Positions 54,181 through 62,855 of a stretch of DNA of 64,000 nt are shown here, piece after piece. The notes beneath the pieces were generated by a model. The model did no database searches. It was given only the letters and a program-made list of their open reading frames with translations, and had not been told where the DNA came from. Position numbers and translations under genes: made by a program. The DNA lies in the NCBI RefSeq assembly GCF_000304355.2, contig NC_018227.2, forward strand, positions 434,001 through 498,000, read 5' to 3'. Numbering within the stretch: position 1 is the first letter of the stretch; the number at the start of each line of letters is the position of its first letter. This DNA comes from Methanoculleus bourgensis MS2. Lineage in GTDB: Archaea; Halobacteriota; Methanomicrobia; Methanomicrobiales; Methanoculleaceae.

Positions 54181-56688
54181 TCAATCATCTCCCTGCTTCG
54201 GCCGGTCTTCTCCGGGCTTGTGACGGTCGTCCTGGTCCTTGCTCTTCTCCCTGTCAGGTCCGTCGTCGTCATCCTCCCGTGGGCCGCCGGAGGCTTCACC
54301 GTCCGGCTCCTGCGGCTCACTGGTTATGACCTGCTCTTCCCGCTCCTCCTCTGCCGCATCGTCGACGTCATCCCGCTTCTTGCTATCGCCGATTTCCTCA
54401 TCAGGCTCGTTGGTCTCCCCCGGAGGCAGGGATTGGGCCGGGGCCAGCGAGAGGATCAGCCCTGCATCCCTGACGATCGTCTCCCCCCCGCCTACTCTGA
54501 AAGGATCGGTCATGCCGGTCAGCGGGTCGGCATGGCTGTCCCTGCCCGGGTCTGTGAAGATGTAGTTCTCAGGCGCGGTGAACGCAAGGGAGTATTCCCC
54601 GGGCAGGAGGGGACCAAAGAGGTACATGGAGGTGTAGTAGTCATGGTATCTCGTGCGGGCCGATGCCACCACAGCGCCGCCTGCGTCCAAGAGGCGGACC
54701 TCGATGTCGGTCAAGCCGTACATATCGTCATTGACACCGTCCCGGTTACCATCGCTCCAGACTGTGCCGCGCACCCACCCATAGGCCGCAACCGGGGTTC
54801 CGGCCTGGTACCCCCCGACGAACCCTGCGTTCAGGGTGTGCCGGGAATCATCGCCTTCCGCAAATGCTACGGTCCCGCCGATCGGGCGGGCGTCGCTGCC
54901 AGAACCGGGGGTGGTGCAGGAGTAGCCGTCCGGCATGAGGAACTCTACGCCGGCGTAGCCGCCGGTGGGGAGGGATGAGAACCGGTATGACCCGTCGGAA
55001 CCGGTGACAGTATAATCAGACATGGTCCGGTGGCCGATCAGCCGCACGCTGATGCCTGGGATGCCCGGCTCGCCGGGATTGCGGCTGCCATCCGCGTTCA
55101 GGTCGTACCAGACCATCCCTGACAGCGGTCCGCTGCTCCCGTCATCATTGTGATCGTCTCCGTCATTCTCGTCCCCATCATGGGTATTCGGCTTCTCAGT
55201 CGGAGTTGGCGTCGGCGTCGGGGTCCAAGTCGCCGTTACCGTCGCCGTCGGCTCCTTCGTCGGTTTTGCGGTCTTGGTGGGCCTGGGCGTCGGGGTCTCT
55301 GTCGGGGCTTTGGTTATCGTCGGCTTTGGGGTTGCGGTCGCGACCGGCGTCGTTATCACCGCTGTTGGGGTGGCCGTCACCGCTGGTTTCTGGTGTACCG
55401 CCGGCGCTTTCGGGGGCTTTAAGGGTGCCGCCGTGGGTGTCGGTCCCGGTGTTGGCGTCGGCTCCGGAACAGGTCCCTGTCTTACGACCCACGCATCCGT
55501 GTTCACGGCCCCTCCCCTTGCCGTGGCATTGAACGTCCCCGCGAAGAGGAGCCAGTCCTCTGCAGGCTGCAGGACCGACACCGCCCGGTCGCCGGGGTTC
55601 ATGCCGCCGAAGGTCCTGCTCCATGCCACCGCTCCTTCGGCGTCGGTCCCGACAAGCCAGGCATCGGTGTCATCCATCCCGGGAAACCCGGTCTCCCCAG
55701 CGAATATGTAGCCTCCATCGGAGGTCTCGATGACTGCACTGGCCGACTCGTTCACGCCCACGTCCCCGTAGATCCAGTTCCAGATGATATCCCCGTCGGG
55801 CGTGAGTTTCATGAGGAGGGCATCGGTATCGACGGTTTCGTTGTCGGGCCTCTCAGTGAACGTGCCGGCGATGAGGATGTTGCCGTCTGTTGTGTTGATC
55901 ACCGCCCGGGCGTCATCATCGTCGGGGCTCCCGAACGTCCTGTTCCAGACCTCGTCGCCTGATGCATTCAGCCTGACCACCCAGGCGTCCGCCTTCCCCG
56001 CCCCCGAAGAGTCGGTGCTGCCGGCAAAGATGAAATCCCCGCCGGGAAGCCGTGTGACGGCGTTTGCTGTGCTGTTTCCGGCCCCGCCGAACGTCCTGTT
56101 CCAGACCTCGTCGCCTGATTCGTTCAGCCTGACCACCCAGGCCCCGGACCTGTTCTCTCCCCAGGGCGCGATGGAGCCGACGAATACGTAGCCGCCGTCA
56201 TCGGTCCCGATCACCGCGTTTGCCGACGCGTTGACGTCCGGCCCGCCGTAGGTCCGGTTCCAGATCTCGCTGCCTGAGGGGTCTATCTTTACAACCCAGG
56301 CATCGGTATCCAGCCTTGTTCTGTTGGTAACGAGGGTGAGGGTGCCAGCAACAAGGAGGTTGCCGTCGCCGGTCTGGATGATGGACCGGGCGGTGTCGGC
56401 CTCCTCCCCTCCGTAGGTACTGTTCCACGCTTCGTTGCCCTCCGGCGTCAGCCTGACCACCCAGGCGTCCGCCTTCCCCGCCCCGAACGTTTCAGTCTCC
56501 CCGGCGAGAAAGAATCCTGTCCCTCCGGGGTCAGCGATGATTGCGTATGCGGTCTCCCCGGCAGCAGGCCCACCATACGTCCGGTTCCAGGTAACGGTAT
56601 AATCATCCGGCTCCGCTCCCGCGAGCGCAATGAACACAAGTGCCGACAGGAACAGGATAATGATCCAATAATACATGCCACGTTGCAT
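54181..56688 (-). CDS. Secreted seven-bladed propeller protein with two SdrD_B domains
   Basis: The 835-aa protein has a signal peptide (WIIILFLSALVFIALAGA), seven propeller blades with the 'WNRTFGG' and 'DAWVVRL' pattern, and a long Pro/Thr linker (TPTPGPTPTAAPLKPPKAP and repeats of TPTPR/TKTAKPT). An acidic-histidine stretch (DGDENDGDDHNDDG) follows, then two SdrD_B-like modules (SGMVWYDLNADGSRNPGEPG, RGTVWSDGNRDGVND). The C-terminus is a charged tail of about 70 residues (REDDDDGPDREKSKDQDD) without an anchor. The tail is not found in its 50-kb paralogue. ATG 56688 or 56676 could be the start. Confidence 0.87.
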   Translation of the reverse strand: MQRGMYYWIIILFLSALVFIALAGAEPDDYTVTWNRTYGGPAAGETAYAIIADPGGTGFFLAGETETFGAGKADAWVVRLTPEGNEAWNSTYGGEEADTARSIIQTGDGNLLVAGTLTLVTNRTRLDTDAWVVKIDPSGSEIWNRTYGGPDVNASANAVIGTDDGGYVFVGSIAPWGENRSGAWVVRLNESGDEVWNRTFGGAGNSTANAVTRLPGGDFIFAGSTDSSGAGKADAWVVRLNASGDEVWNRTFGSPDDDDARAVINTTDGNILIAGTFTERPDNETVDTDALLMKLTPDGDIIWNWIYGDVGVNESASAVIETSDGGYIFAGETGFPGMDDTDAWLVGTDAEGAVAWSRTFGGMNPGDRAVSVLQPAEDWLLFAGTFNATARGGAVNTDAWVVRQGPVPEPTPTPGPTPTAAPLKPPKAPAVHQKPAVTATPTAVITTPVATATPKPTITKAPTETPTPRPTKTAKPTKEPTATVTATWTPTPTPTPTEKPNTHDGDENDGDDHNDDGSSGPLSGMVWYDLNADGSRNPGEPGIPGISVRLIGHRTMSDYTVTGSDGSYRFSSLPTGGYAGVEFLMPDGYSCTTPGSGSDARPIGGTVAFAEGDDSRHTLNAGFVGGYQAGTPVAAYGWVRGTVWSDGNRDGVNDDMYGLTDIEVRLLDAGGAVVASARTRYHDYYTSMYLFGPLLPGEYSLAFTAPENYIFTDPGRDSHADPLTGMTDPFRVGGGETIVRDAGLILSLAPAQSLPPGETNEPDEEIGDSKKRDDVDDAAEEEREEQVITSEPQEPDGEASGGPREDDDDGPDREKSKDQDDRHKPGEDRPKQGDD

Positions 56689-56998
56689 AGGTCTACCTCT
56701 GAATCATCTCCACCCCGGCGTTCCCTGGTATCATCCCCGTCTTTCCGGGGATTATGGCGGTCGCCATGCAATACGGGTTTACTGGTTGATGGTCGGGTCT
56801 CCTGCAGAGCCCGGGGTATCAGGAGCACCGCGGGGTTTGCACTTCAATAGTACAACTATTATAATAATCTTATTTCCAAACGGGGGTATGAGGGTGGCCC
56901 GAACGTAGTCGATACCCGAGGGACCGGGTGCGCCAGGTGGCCACCCTCTCCCACAACTATCAATACGCTTATGAACAAACCCTGGATAGGAGACCTGC
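56689..56998. other. Divergent intergenic region, surface gene 3 and PfpI
   Basis: About 310 bp without a gene. It holds the promoter block at 56842-56871 and, nearer the surface gene, a CATCCCC...GGGGATTATGG hairpin (about 56730-56760) within the presumed leader. Confidence 0.45.
56842..56871 (-). promoter_or_regulatory. Palindromic AT-rich promoter block, surface gene 3
   Basis: It has a one-base-imperfect ATTATTATAATAGT palindrome in a 30-bp block that matches the block upstream of the 955-aa protein gene at 24 positions. It lies 154 bp upstream of ATG 56688. Confidence 0.55.
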
Positions 56999-57514
56999 AT
57001 GAACCTCTTGTTTGCGATCGCACCGGAACGGTTCAGGGACGAAGAACTGGATACACCAAAACGGATCTTTGAGGAGGCAGGCATCGGCGTCGATATCGCT
57101 TCGACGATTACCGGCATATGCACGGGGATGCTCGGCGCTGCTGTGGAAGCGAACATGACGTTTGATGACGTGGAGCCCGACGACTACGCCGGGATCGTGG
57201 TTGTGGGCGGCACCGGTTCACAGGAATTCCTCTGGACGAACAAGAAACTTCGATCACTCGTCAGGGTGTTCTTCGAGCAGGGCAAGGTCGTCGCCGCCAT
57301 CTGCCTCGGCCCGGTCGTCCTCGCGCGGGCAGGCATCCTCGCCGGGCGGCAGGCGACCGTATACCCAAGCCCGGAGGCAGTGCGGGAGATGGAGAAAGGC
57401 GGAGCGAACCTGGTGAAGATTCCCGTCGTCGCCGACCTGCAGGTCGTGACCGCGAACGGCCCAGGGGCTGCCGCCCAATTTGCAGATACCATCATAACGA
57501 AACTCGAATGCTGA
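56999..57514 (+). CDS. DJ-1/PfpI family protein
   Basis: The 171-aa protein has the DJ-1/PfpI fold. ELDTPKRIFEEAGIGVDIAS opens it, DYAGIVVVGGTGSQEFL is the strand-turn before the active site, and VVAAICLGPVVLARAG holds the nucleophile cysteine at the elbow. Functions in the family include deglycase, chaperone and protease-like roles. The last codon overlaps the start of the glycosyltransferase gene by 7 bp. Confidence 0.9.
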   Translation: MNLLFAIAPERFRDEELDTPKRIFEEAGIGVDIASTITGICTGMLGAAVEANMTFDDVEPDDYAGIVVVGGTGSQEFLWTNKKLRSLVRVFFEQGKVVAAICLGPVVLARAGILAGRQATVYPSPEAVREMEKGGANLVKIPVVADLQVVTANGPGAAAQFADTIITKLEC

Positions 57515-58221
57515 ACGATACCAGAGACGGCGAAGTGAACCGGGCTGACTGCACCCTGGTGATCCCCGCATACAACGAGGAGGCGCGGATAGGGTCGCTT
57601 CTCGAGGGGATCTCAGGATTTCCCGGCGACCTGATCTTTGTCTGTGACGGGACCGATGCCACCCCCGCCGTCATCGGCGCGTTTGCAGACGATCGCCCGT
57701 CGCTCTCCATCAGGTGCCTGACGTTCCCGTCCCGGCTCGGCAAGGGAGGGGGTATCGTGGCCGGGGTCAGGGAAGCGTCGACCCCCTACATCGGGTACAT
57801 GGATGCCGACGGCTCGACATCGTTATCTGAGATGGAGCGCCTCTTCGACCGCCTGGCAACCGTGGACGGCGCCATCGGTTCGCGCTGGGTCCCCGGGTCC
57901 GTGCTGACGGTGAGACAGGGCCTCAGGCGCCGGGTTGAGAGCCGTCTCTTCAACCTCCTGGTCAGGATGCTCTTCGGGCTTGATTACCGGGACACCCAGT
58001 GCGGCGCCAAGGTCTTCCGGAAGGAGGCGCTCGATGCGGTTCTCCCCTCCATCCGGTCGACCGGGTTTGAGTTCGACGTCGAACTCCTCTGGCGGCTGCG
58101 GCAAAACGGTTACCGGGTGGAAGAGGTTCCGACCACCTGGGAGAACCGGGACGAGTCAAAGGTGACGACCTCGGATGCGAGGGCGATGCTCCTAGGCATG
58201 CTCCGCCTTCGGTTTGGGTAG
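57508..58221 (+). CDS. Glycosyltransferase family 2 (dolichol-phosphate mannosyltransferase-like)
   Basis: The 237-aa GT2 enzyme begins CTLVIPAYNEEARIGSLLEGI, has SRLGKGGGIVAGVREA, the metal-binding YMDADGSTSLSEM (DxD equivalent), and a late GFEFDVELLWRLRQNGYRVEEVP. It resembles dolichol-phosphate glucose/mannose transferases, without a membrane domain. It would add sugar to a lipid carrier for N-glycosylation or surface glycans. It is coupled to the PfpI gene by overlap. Confidence 0.9.
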   Translation: MLNDTRDGEVNRADCTLVIPAYNEEARIGSLLEGISGFPGDLIFVCDGTDATPAVIGAFADDRPSLSIRCLTFPSRLGKGGGIVAGVREASTPYIGYMDADGSTSLSEMERLFDRLATVDGAIGSRWVPGSVLTVRQGLRRRVESRLFNLLVRMLFGLDYRDTQCGAKVFRKEALDAVLPSIRSTGFEFDVELLWRLRQNGYRVEEVPTTWENRDESKVTTSDARAMLLGMLRLRFG

Positions 58222-58301
58222 GGCGTCCCCACCCGCTCTCCCGGGAACAAACCGCCTGGTTTTAAGGGTGTGTGCGTGGATGACTTTTTAACGGTGGTCC
58301 G

Positions 58302-59258
58302 GTGCTTGAGAAGACGGTCTTCGTGGAGGAAATTTGCGGGGGGATGCAGGTCGACGCACCTTTTGTGGTGGATGCTGCGGAGCTGCGGGAGAAGCGGGGC
58401 GGGAAGTACATCCAGCTTGCCATCTCCGACAGGACAGGGCAGGGTGTCTGTAAGGTCTGGGGGACGCCCGACCAGAACGCGGAGCAGATCGAGACGCTCT
58501 GCCGTGAAATCCGGGTCGGTGAAGCTTACCGAATCCAGGGCTACGCGAAGGTCTTCAACGGCACCTGTGAGGTCAACGTGAACGACGGGATCGCCAGCCT
58601 CGCAACCCCGGTGGCGGGGGATTCGATCGATCCTTCCCTGTTTGTCCATGCTCCCGCCGATGACGAGAGCGTCCGCCGGGGGCTTGGCCGCATGGCCGCG
58701 AAGATCGAAGACCCGGGGATCTATACCCTCGTATCCCGGGTTATGAACACCACGGAGGGGTTCTTTGAGGTGCCCGCTGCAAAACGCCGGCACCATGCAT
58801 ATATCGGCGGCCTTGCGGAGCATACCCTCGAGACCGCGGAGATTGCGCTCGGTCTTGCCGGCAGCGTCAACCGGGTGGAGATGGATACCGATGTGCTCCT
58901 CGCCGGAGCGCTCCTCCACGATATCGGCAAGGCGTCATGTTTCCGCCGCCAGGGTTTCTCATTTGTCGCGCTCCCGGAGTACACCCTCGTCGGGCATACG
59001 GCGCTCGGTGCGGCCGCACTCCTCCGGCACTCAGCCGGGGTCGATCCGTCGCGGTTCGCACACCTTCTCCATATTGTGATGGCGCACCACGGCCCCCACG
59101 GCGAGGTCAAGCCCCGGACCCCGGAAGCCTGGACGGTCCACTTCGCCGATAACGCCGGCGCATCCCTACGGAGCGTATGTGACGATGTCGCCGATCTCGC
59201 GCCGGGAGAGGAGCGCTACCAGGGGACACGGTGCAGGGAGCCGGTGTACCGGTTCTGA
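58302..59258 (+). CDS. OB-fold plus HD-domain phosphohydrolase (YhaM-like)
   Basis: The 318-aa protein joins an N-terminal OB-fold (residues 15-95: YIQLAISDRTGQGVCKVWG) to an HD domain (about 130-300). HD motifs are HHAYIGGLAEHTLE, LLAGALLHDIGKA and HIVMAHHGPHGE. This is the YhaM/CBF1 layout, a 3'-5' exoribonuclease acting on RNA or ssDNA. The start is GTG 58302. YhaM-type enzymes are best known from Firmicutes, so this archaeal version is notable. It precedes the structured element at 59261. Confidence 0.87.
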   Translation: MLEKTVFVEEICGGMQVDAPFVVDAAELREKRGGKYIQLAISDRTGQGVCKVWGTPDQNAEQIETLCREIRVGEAYRIQGYAKVFNGTCEVNVNDGIASLATPVAGDSIDPSLFVHAPADDESVRRGLGRMAAKIEDPGIYTLVSRVMNTTEGFFEVPAAKRRHHAYIGGLAEHTLETAEIALGLAGSVNRVEMDTDVLLAGALLHDIGKASCFRRQGFSFVALPEYTLVGHTALGAAALLRHSAGVDPSRFAHLLHIVMAHHGPHGEVKPRTPEAWTVHFADNAGASLRSVCDDVADLAPGEERYQGTRCREPVYRF

Positions 59259-59260
59259 AG

Positions 59261-59375
59261 GGTAGCGACGCGATTTCACGCGAATATCGCTTTGGGATAA
59301 CCTCCATCCCGTGAGGCGATTCCGCTGTTTCGGGGTTACGTTCTGACTGCACACTTTCCCGGAACGTCGCTACCC
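59261..59375. other. Structured intergenic element with four stems
   Basis: Outer arms GGGTAGCGACG (59261-59271) and CGTCGCTACCC (59365-59375) pair perfectly over 11 bp. Inside are CGATTTC/GAATATCG (59272-59278 with 59283-59290), GGGAT/ATCCC (59295-59299 with 59307-59311) and TTCGGG/CCCGGAA (59330-59335 with 59358-59364). The set forms a multibranch junction covering almost all of the element. It may be a small RNA, a leader of the toxin-antitoxin transcript or a small palindromic mobile repeat. Confidence 0.45.
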
Positions 59376-59411
59376 GATTGCCATATATCTATATGCAACG
59401 ATACTGAAATC

Positions 59412-59684
59412 ATGTCTGCGAACGTCAGATCCGATCATTCTCCCACACTCGATACGATCAGAATGGTCGAAGATTTCATCAAGGAGCACAGCGGCGAATA
59501 CCGCCGTCGTGCGCTGTGGGAGTGCTTGCCGCGGAAGGTCATGTATCAGACGTTCAAGAAGATCATCGAGTACCTCCTGGAGTCAAGCAAGATTGCTATT
59601 GATGCACGCGGTAGAGTCTGCTGGATCTACGATCCGGAGTTCACCCGGTGGTACCTGGCCCGCGAGGATCTGCGGATCAGATGA
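59412..59684 (+). CDS. Putative antitoxin, winged-helix-like
   Basis: The 90-aa protein is mostly helical and basic: IRMVEDFIKEHSGEYRRRALWECLP, cited in part, then MYQTFKKIIEYLLESSKIAID and RVCWIYDPEFTRWYL. The order of helix, helix, beta-hairpin is that of a small winged helix. It overlaps the next gene by four bases (ATGA). The pairing with a toxin-like protein suggests an antitoxin or transcriptional partner. TATA-like CCATATATCTATATG at 59381-59395 lies just upstream. Confidence 0.6.
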   Translation: MSANVRSDHSPTLDTIRMVEDFIKEHSGEYRRRALWECLPRKVMYQTFKKIIEYLLESSKIAIDARGRVCWIYDPEFTRWYLAREDLRIR

Positions 59685-60014
59685 AAGCAACAATCTTCTT
59701 TGCAGACACGCAGGTGAAAGAAGCCTTTGAGGCTTTGCGGGCCTCAACCCGCAGCGAAGATCGAGAACTGGTCGCCCTCCTGGAAAGAGCCTTCGTGGCG
59801 ATATCGGCCAACGCTTTTTGTGGCACTCAGGTTCCGAAGAGGCAGATCCCAAAGAACTATCTGCAACGACATCCCCCCGATAAAGAACCTCTGGAAGTAC
59901 AACCTCTCTCGCTCCTGGAGACTGATGTATACCGTGACCAGCGACGGCGGCACGATCGCGGTCGTCATCGAGTGGCTGGACCATACCGGCTATGATCGCC
60001 GGTTCGGGTACTGA
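59681..60014 (+). pseudogene. RelE-like toxin gene interrupted by a frameshift
   Basis: The first frame from ATG 59681 gives MKATIFFADTQVKEAFEAL, LVALLERAFVAISANAFCGT and KRQIPKNY. The second frame, ending at 60014, gives IKNLWKYNLSRSWRLMYTV, AVVIEWLDHTGYDRRFGY. Removing one C from CCCCCC at 59873-59878 joins them into one protein of about 110 aa. The joined product fits a RelE/ParE-like mRNA-interferase fold (NLWKYNL..WRLMYTV, then IEWLDHTGYDRRF). Unless it frameshifts during translation, the product is truncated at TGA 59993-59995 with a wrong C-terminal third. Sequencing error is possible. Confidence 0.65.
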
Positions 60015-60080
60015 GTGCTGTTTGAGTGTTTAGCCTTTCGCGGGGCAGGGATGACCTGCCTCCTGTTGTAAAAAAGGGGG

Positions 60081-60230
60081 TCACGACCCCTTCAGGTACG
60101 CCTCCGGGTTCCGCTCGAAGAGTTTCTTGCACCCCGGGGCGCAGAAGTAGTAGGTCTTCCCCTGGTACTCTGCCGTGTACTTCGCGGTCGCCTCATCGAC
60201 ATCCATCTTGCATACCGGATCGATCGCCAT
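60081..60230 (-). CDS. YHS-domain metal-binding protein (49 aa)
   Basis: A small gene 13 bp downstream of copA. The product begins MAIDPVCKMDVDE and continues TYYFCAPGCKKLFERNPEAYL, the YHS (TRASH-like) metal-binding pattern with CxxD and CxxxC cysteines. Such proteins bind copper or other soft metals and are often fused to or beside copper ATPases. The start is ATG 60230. Cotranscription with copA suggests a copper chaperone or sensor. Confidence 0.8.
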   Translation of the reverse strand: MAIDPVCKMDVDEATAKYTAEYQGKTYYFCAPGCKKLFERNPEAYLKGS

Positions 60231-60243
60231 CCAGACTCCTCCG

Positions 60244-62685
60244 TTATACGCCCCCTCTCTTCGTCGGCGGTATATAAGTCTTGAGGAGCAGGGAGAGCGA
60301 GACGACCGTCACCGACGAGAGCGCCATGGCAAGCGCCGCAAGTTCCGGCTGGAACGTTATGCCATAGATCGGGTAGAGGATGCCTGCGGCGAGGGGGATG
60401 AGGGCTGCGTTGTAGGCGAACGCCCAGAAGAGGTTCTGCTTGATCCGGGACATCACCTTCCGGGAGAGTTCGATGGCCGCGACGGCGTCGATCAGGTCGT
60501 CGCGGATGAGGACGATATCCCCGCTCTCAATGGCGACGTCGGTCCCGCTCCCGATGGCGATCCCGACGTCAGCCTGCGCGAGCGCCGGAGCATCGTTGAT
60601 CCCGTCACCCACAAACGCCACGACCTCGCCCCGTTCCTGGAGGGCGCGTACCTCCCGGGCCTTATCCTGCGGAAGCACCCCCGCATGGACATCCTCGATC
60701 CCGACCTCCTGCGCGATGGCGTGTGCCGTCCGCTCGTTGTCGCCCGTGATCATCGTCACCGCAAGGCCCATCCGCTTCAGGTCCGCGATGGCGGCCTTCG
60801 TCGTCGCCTTGAGGGTGTCGGCGATGGCGAGGATACCCCTGAGTGTGCCGCCGGCGGCGACCAGGACGGCGGTCTTCCCTTCGTCCTGGAGGGCGGCTAT
60901 CCGGTCTTTTGCCTCCTCCGGGATGGTGACCAGGTGCTCCTCAAGGAACGGCTGGTTCCCGATCAGCACCTCCTCACCCTCCACCACGGCGCTGACCCCC
61001 CTCCCCCCGAACGACGTAAACCGCTCCGATGCCGGGACCATCACCCCGGAGTTCTCAGCCCGCCGCACGACCGCTGCCGCGAGGGGGTGCTCCGAGTTCT
61101 TCTCGACCGCTGCCGCGACCGCGAGGATGCGGTCCTCCGGCACCCCGAACGCGACGATATTGGTGACGTCCGGTCTTCCCCGGGTGAGTGTCCCGGTCTT
61201 GTCGAAGACGACCGCGGTCAGGCTCTCTGAGATCTCAAGCGCCTCACCGTTCCTGATCAGCACACCGAGTTCGGCGCCCCGGCCGATCCCGACGGTCACG
61301 GCGGTCGGGGTGGCGAGCCCGAGCGCACAGGGGCAGGCGACGACCAGGACCGAGATCAGCACCGTGAGCGCAAACAGGAGCGGGGCGCCGAGGACCACGT
61401 ACCAGATGAGGAAGGCGGCGGTCGCTATCACGAGCACGACCGGAATGAAGTAGGAGACCGCAACGTCGGCGATCCGCTCCACCGGCGGCTTTGAACCCTG
61501 GGCGTCCCGGACAAGCCTGATGATCTGTGAGAGCACCATGTCCTTCCCGATCCTCCCGGCCCTGACCCGGAGGACACCGTTCACGTTCAGGGTGCCACCG
61601 ACGACCTCGTCACCCTCCCGCTTATCGGCCGGGATGGCTTCGCCGGTGATCATCGACTCATCGACCGAACTCTCGCCGCCCACGACCGTGCCATCCACCG
61701 GCACCTTCTCCCCCGGCCTGATCAGGAGGATGTCGCCGACCACAACGTCCTCGACCGGGACCTCGATCTCCCGCCCCTCCCGGAGCACCGTCGCGGTCTT
61801 CGGGCGGAGGCCGATGAGTTTCCTGATCGCCTCCGACGTCCTCCCTTTTGCCCGGGCCTCCAGGTACCGGCCCAGCGTCAGGAATGAAGCGAGCATCACC
61901 GCGGTGTCGTAGAAGTTGAACGCCGGGGTGAGGACGATCTCAAACGTCCCGAGGATGCTTGCGCCGTACGCGACGCCGATACCCATCGCGTACATGACAT
62001 CCATGGTCAGCGCCCGATTGCGGAGCGCGGCGGTGGCCGCCCTGAAGATGGGGGCGCTGACGTAGAGAAAGACCGGGGCGGTGATGATGAGCATGATGAG
62101 GTTGATCGAGACCGGGAGGGCGACCATCTCCGGCACCCGGAAGAGCATGATGAGGAAGAGCGGGATGCTCACCGCAAACCCGACGGTGAATCGCAGGAAC
62201 TTGTCCCGGAGGTCTTCTTCCCGCATCCGGGCTTCCGCGTCTTCGGAGACCTCCTCCAGGAGCCCCAGGTACTGGTAGCCGGCGTCCTCGATTGCAGCCC
62301 TGATATCTGATGCGGTGACGAGCGCAGGGTTGTAGACGATCTGCGCAGTCTCGGCGGCAAGGTTGACCCTGGCTTCGTAGACCCCGTCGAGGTCGGCAAG
62401 CGAGATCTCGATCACCTGGGCGCAACTTGCGCAGACCATCCCGCCGATTCTGACGGTGACCTCGCTCCGGACGACCTCGTAGCCGGCTTCGCTGACCGTC
62501 CGCTCAAGGTCAGCGAGGCTGGCCTTCGCCGGGTCGTACTCGACGACCGCGGTCCCGGCAGCGAGGTTCACCCGGGCATCGTAGACGTCGTCCCGGCCCC
62601 GGAGGGCGCGTTCTATGTTGAGTGCGCAGGATGCGCAGTGCATCCCTGAGATCTTCAGTTCCGCCTTCCTCTTCTCCTCCGGCAT
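60244..62685 (-). CDS. copA: Copper-translocating P1B-type ATPase CopA
   Basis: The 813-aa ATPase has two N-terminal HMA domains with CxxC sites (GMHCASC at residue 14, GMVCASC at 82), eight membrane helices and the CPC motif in the sixth ([16 protein letters not shown]). Soluble motifs are GEAIPADK (actuator), DKTGTLTRG (phosphorylation), SEHPLAAA (SEHPL), TGDNERT and [10 protein letters not shown]. All catalytic elements are intact. It exports Cu(I) across the membrane and confers copper resistance. The promoter region carries the palindrome listed at 62698. Confidence 0.96.
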   Translation of the reverse strand: MPEEKRKAELKISGMHCASCALNIERALRGRDDVYDARVNLAAGTAVVEYDPAKASLADLERTVSEAGYEVVRSEVTVRIGGMVCASCAQVIEISLADLDGVYEARVNLAAETAQIVYNPALVTASDIRAAIEDAGYQYLGLLEEVSEDAEARMREEDLRDKFLRFTVGFAVSIPLFLIMLFRVPEMVALPVSINLIMLIITAPVFLYVSAPIFRAATAALRNRALTMDVMYAMGIGVAYGASILGTFEIVLTPAFNFYDTAVMLASFLTLGRYLEARAKGRTSEAIRKLIGLRPKTATVLREGREIEVPVEDVVVGDILLIRPGEKVPVDGTVVGGESSVDESMITGEAIPADKREGDEVVGGTLNVNGVLRVRAGRIGKDMVLSQIIRLVRDAQGSKPPVERIADVAVSYFIPVVLVIATAAFLIWYVVLGAPLLFALTVLISVLVVACPCALGLATPTAVTVGIGRGAELGVLIRNGEALEISESLTAVVFDKTGTLTRGRPDVTNIVAFGVPEDRILAVAAAVEKNSEHPLAAAVVRRAENSGVMVPASERFTSFGGRGVSAVVEGEEVLIGNQPFLEEHLVTIPEEAKDRIAALQDEGKTAVLVAAGGTLRGILAIADTLKATTKAAIADLKRMGLAVTMITGDNERTAHAIAQEVGIEDVHAGVLPQDKAREVRALQERGEVVAFVGDGINDAPALAQADVGIAIGSGTDVAIESGDIVLIRDDLIDAVAAIELSRKVMSRIKQNLFWAFAYNAALIPLAAGILYPIYGITFQPELAALAMALSSVTVVSLSLLLKTYIPPTKRGGV

Positions 62686-62697
62686 GATACTACTCTC

Positions 62698-62720
62698 CTC
62701 GATGTTCGAGGTTAAAATAC
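62698..62720 (-). promoter_or_regulatory. copA promoter with operator-like palindrome
   Basis: CTCGA-TGT-TCGAG (62698-62710) adjoins a TATA-like GTATTTTAAC (62711-62720) on the minus strand, between 13 and 36 bp upstream of ATG 62685. The site overlaps the expected transcription start, which suits a repressor. Confidence 0.45.
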
Positions 62721-62855
62721 CTGCAGTTTCCCGGCCCGTCTTCGTTAAGAAACCCCTGGTGTGGTCGGGATCCAGGTTATAATGCTCCAGGATTTTTATG
62801 CATATTATTATATATCGTTGGCCATGTTATAGCGCCCTATCCTGAGGTGATTGTG

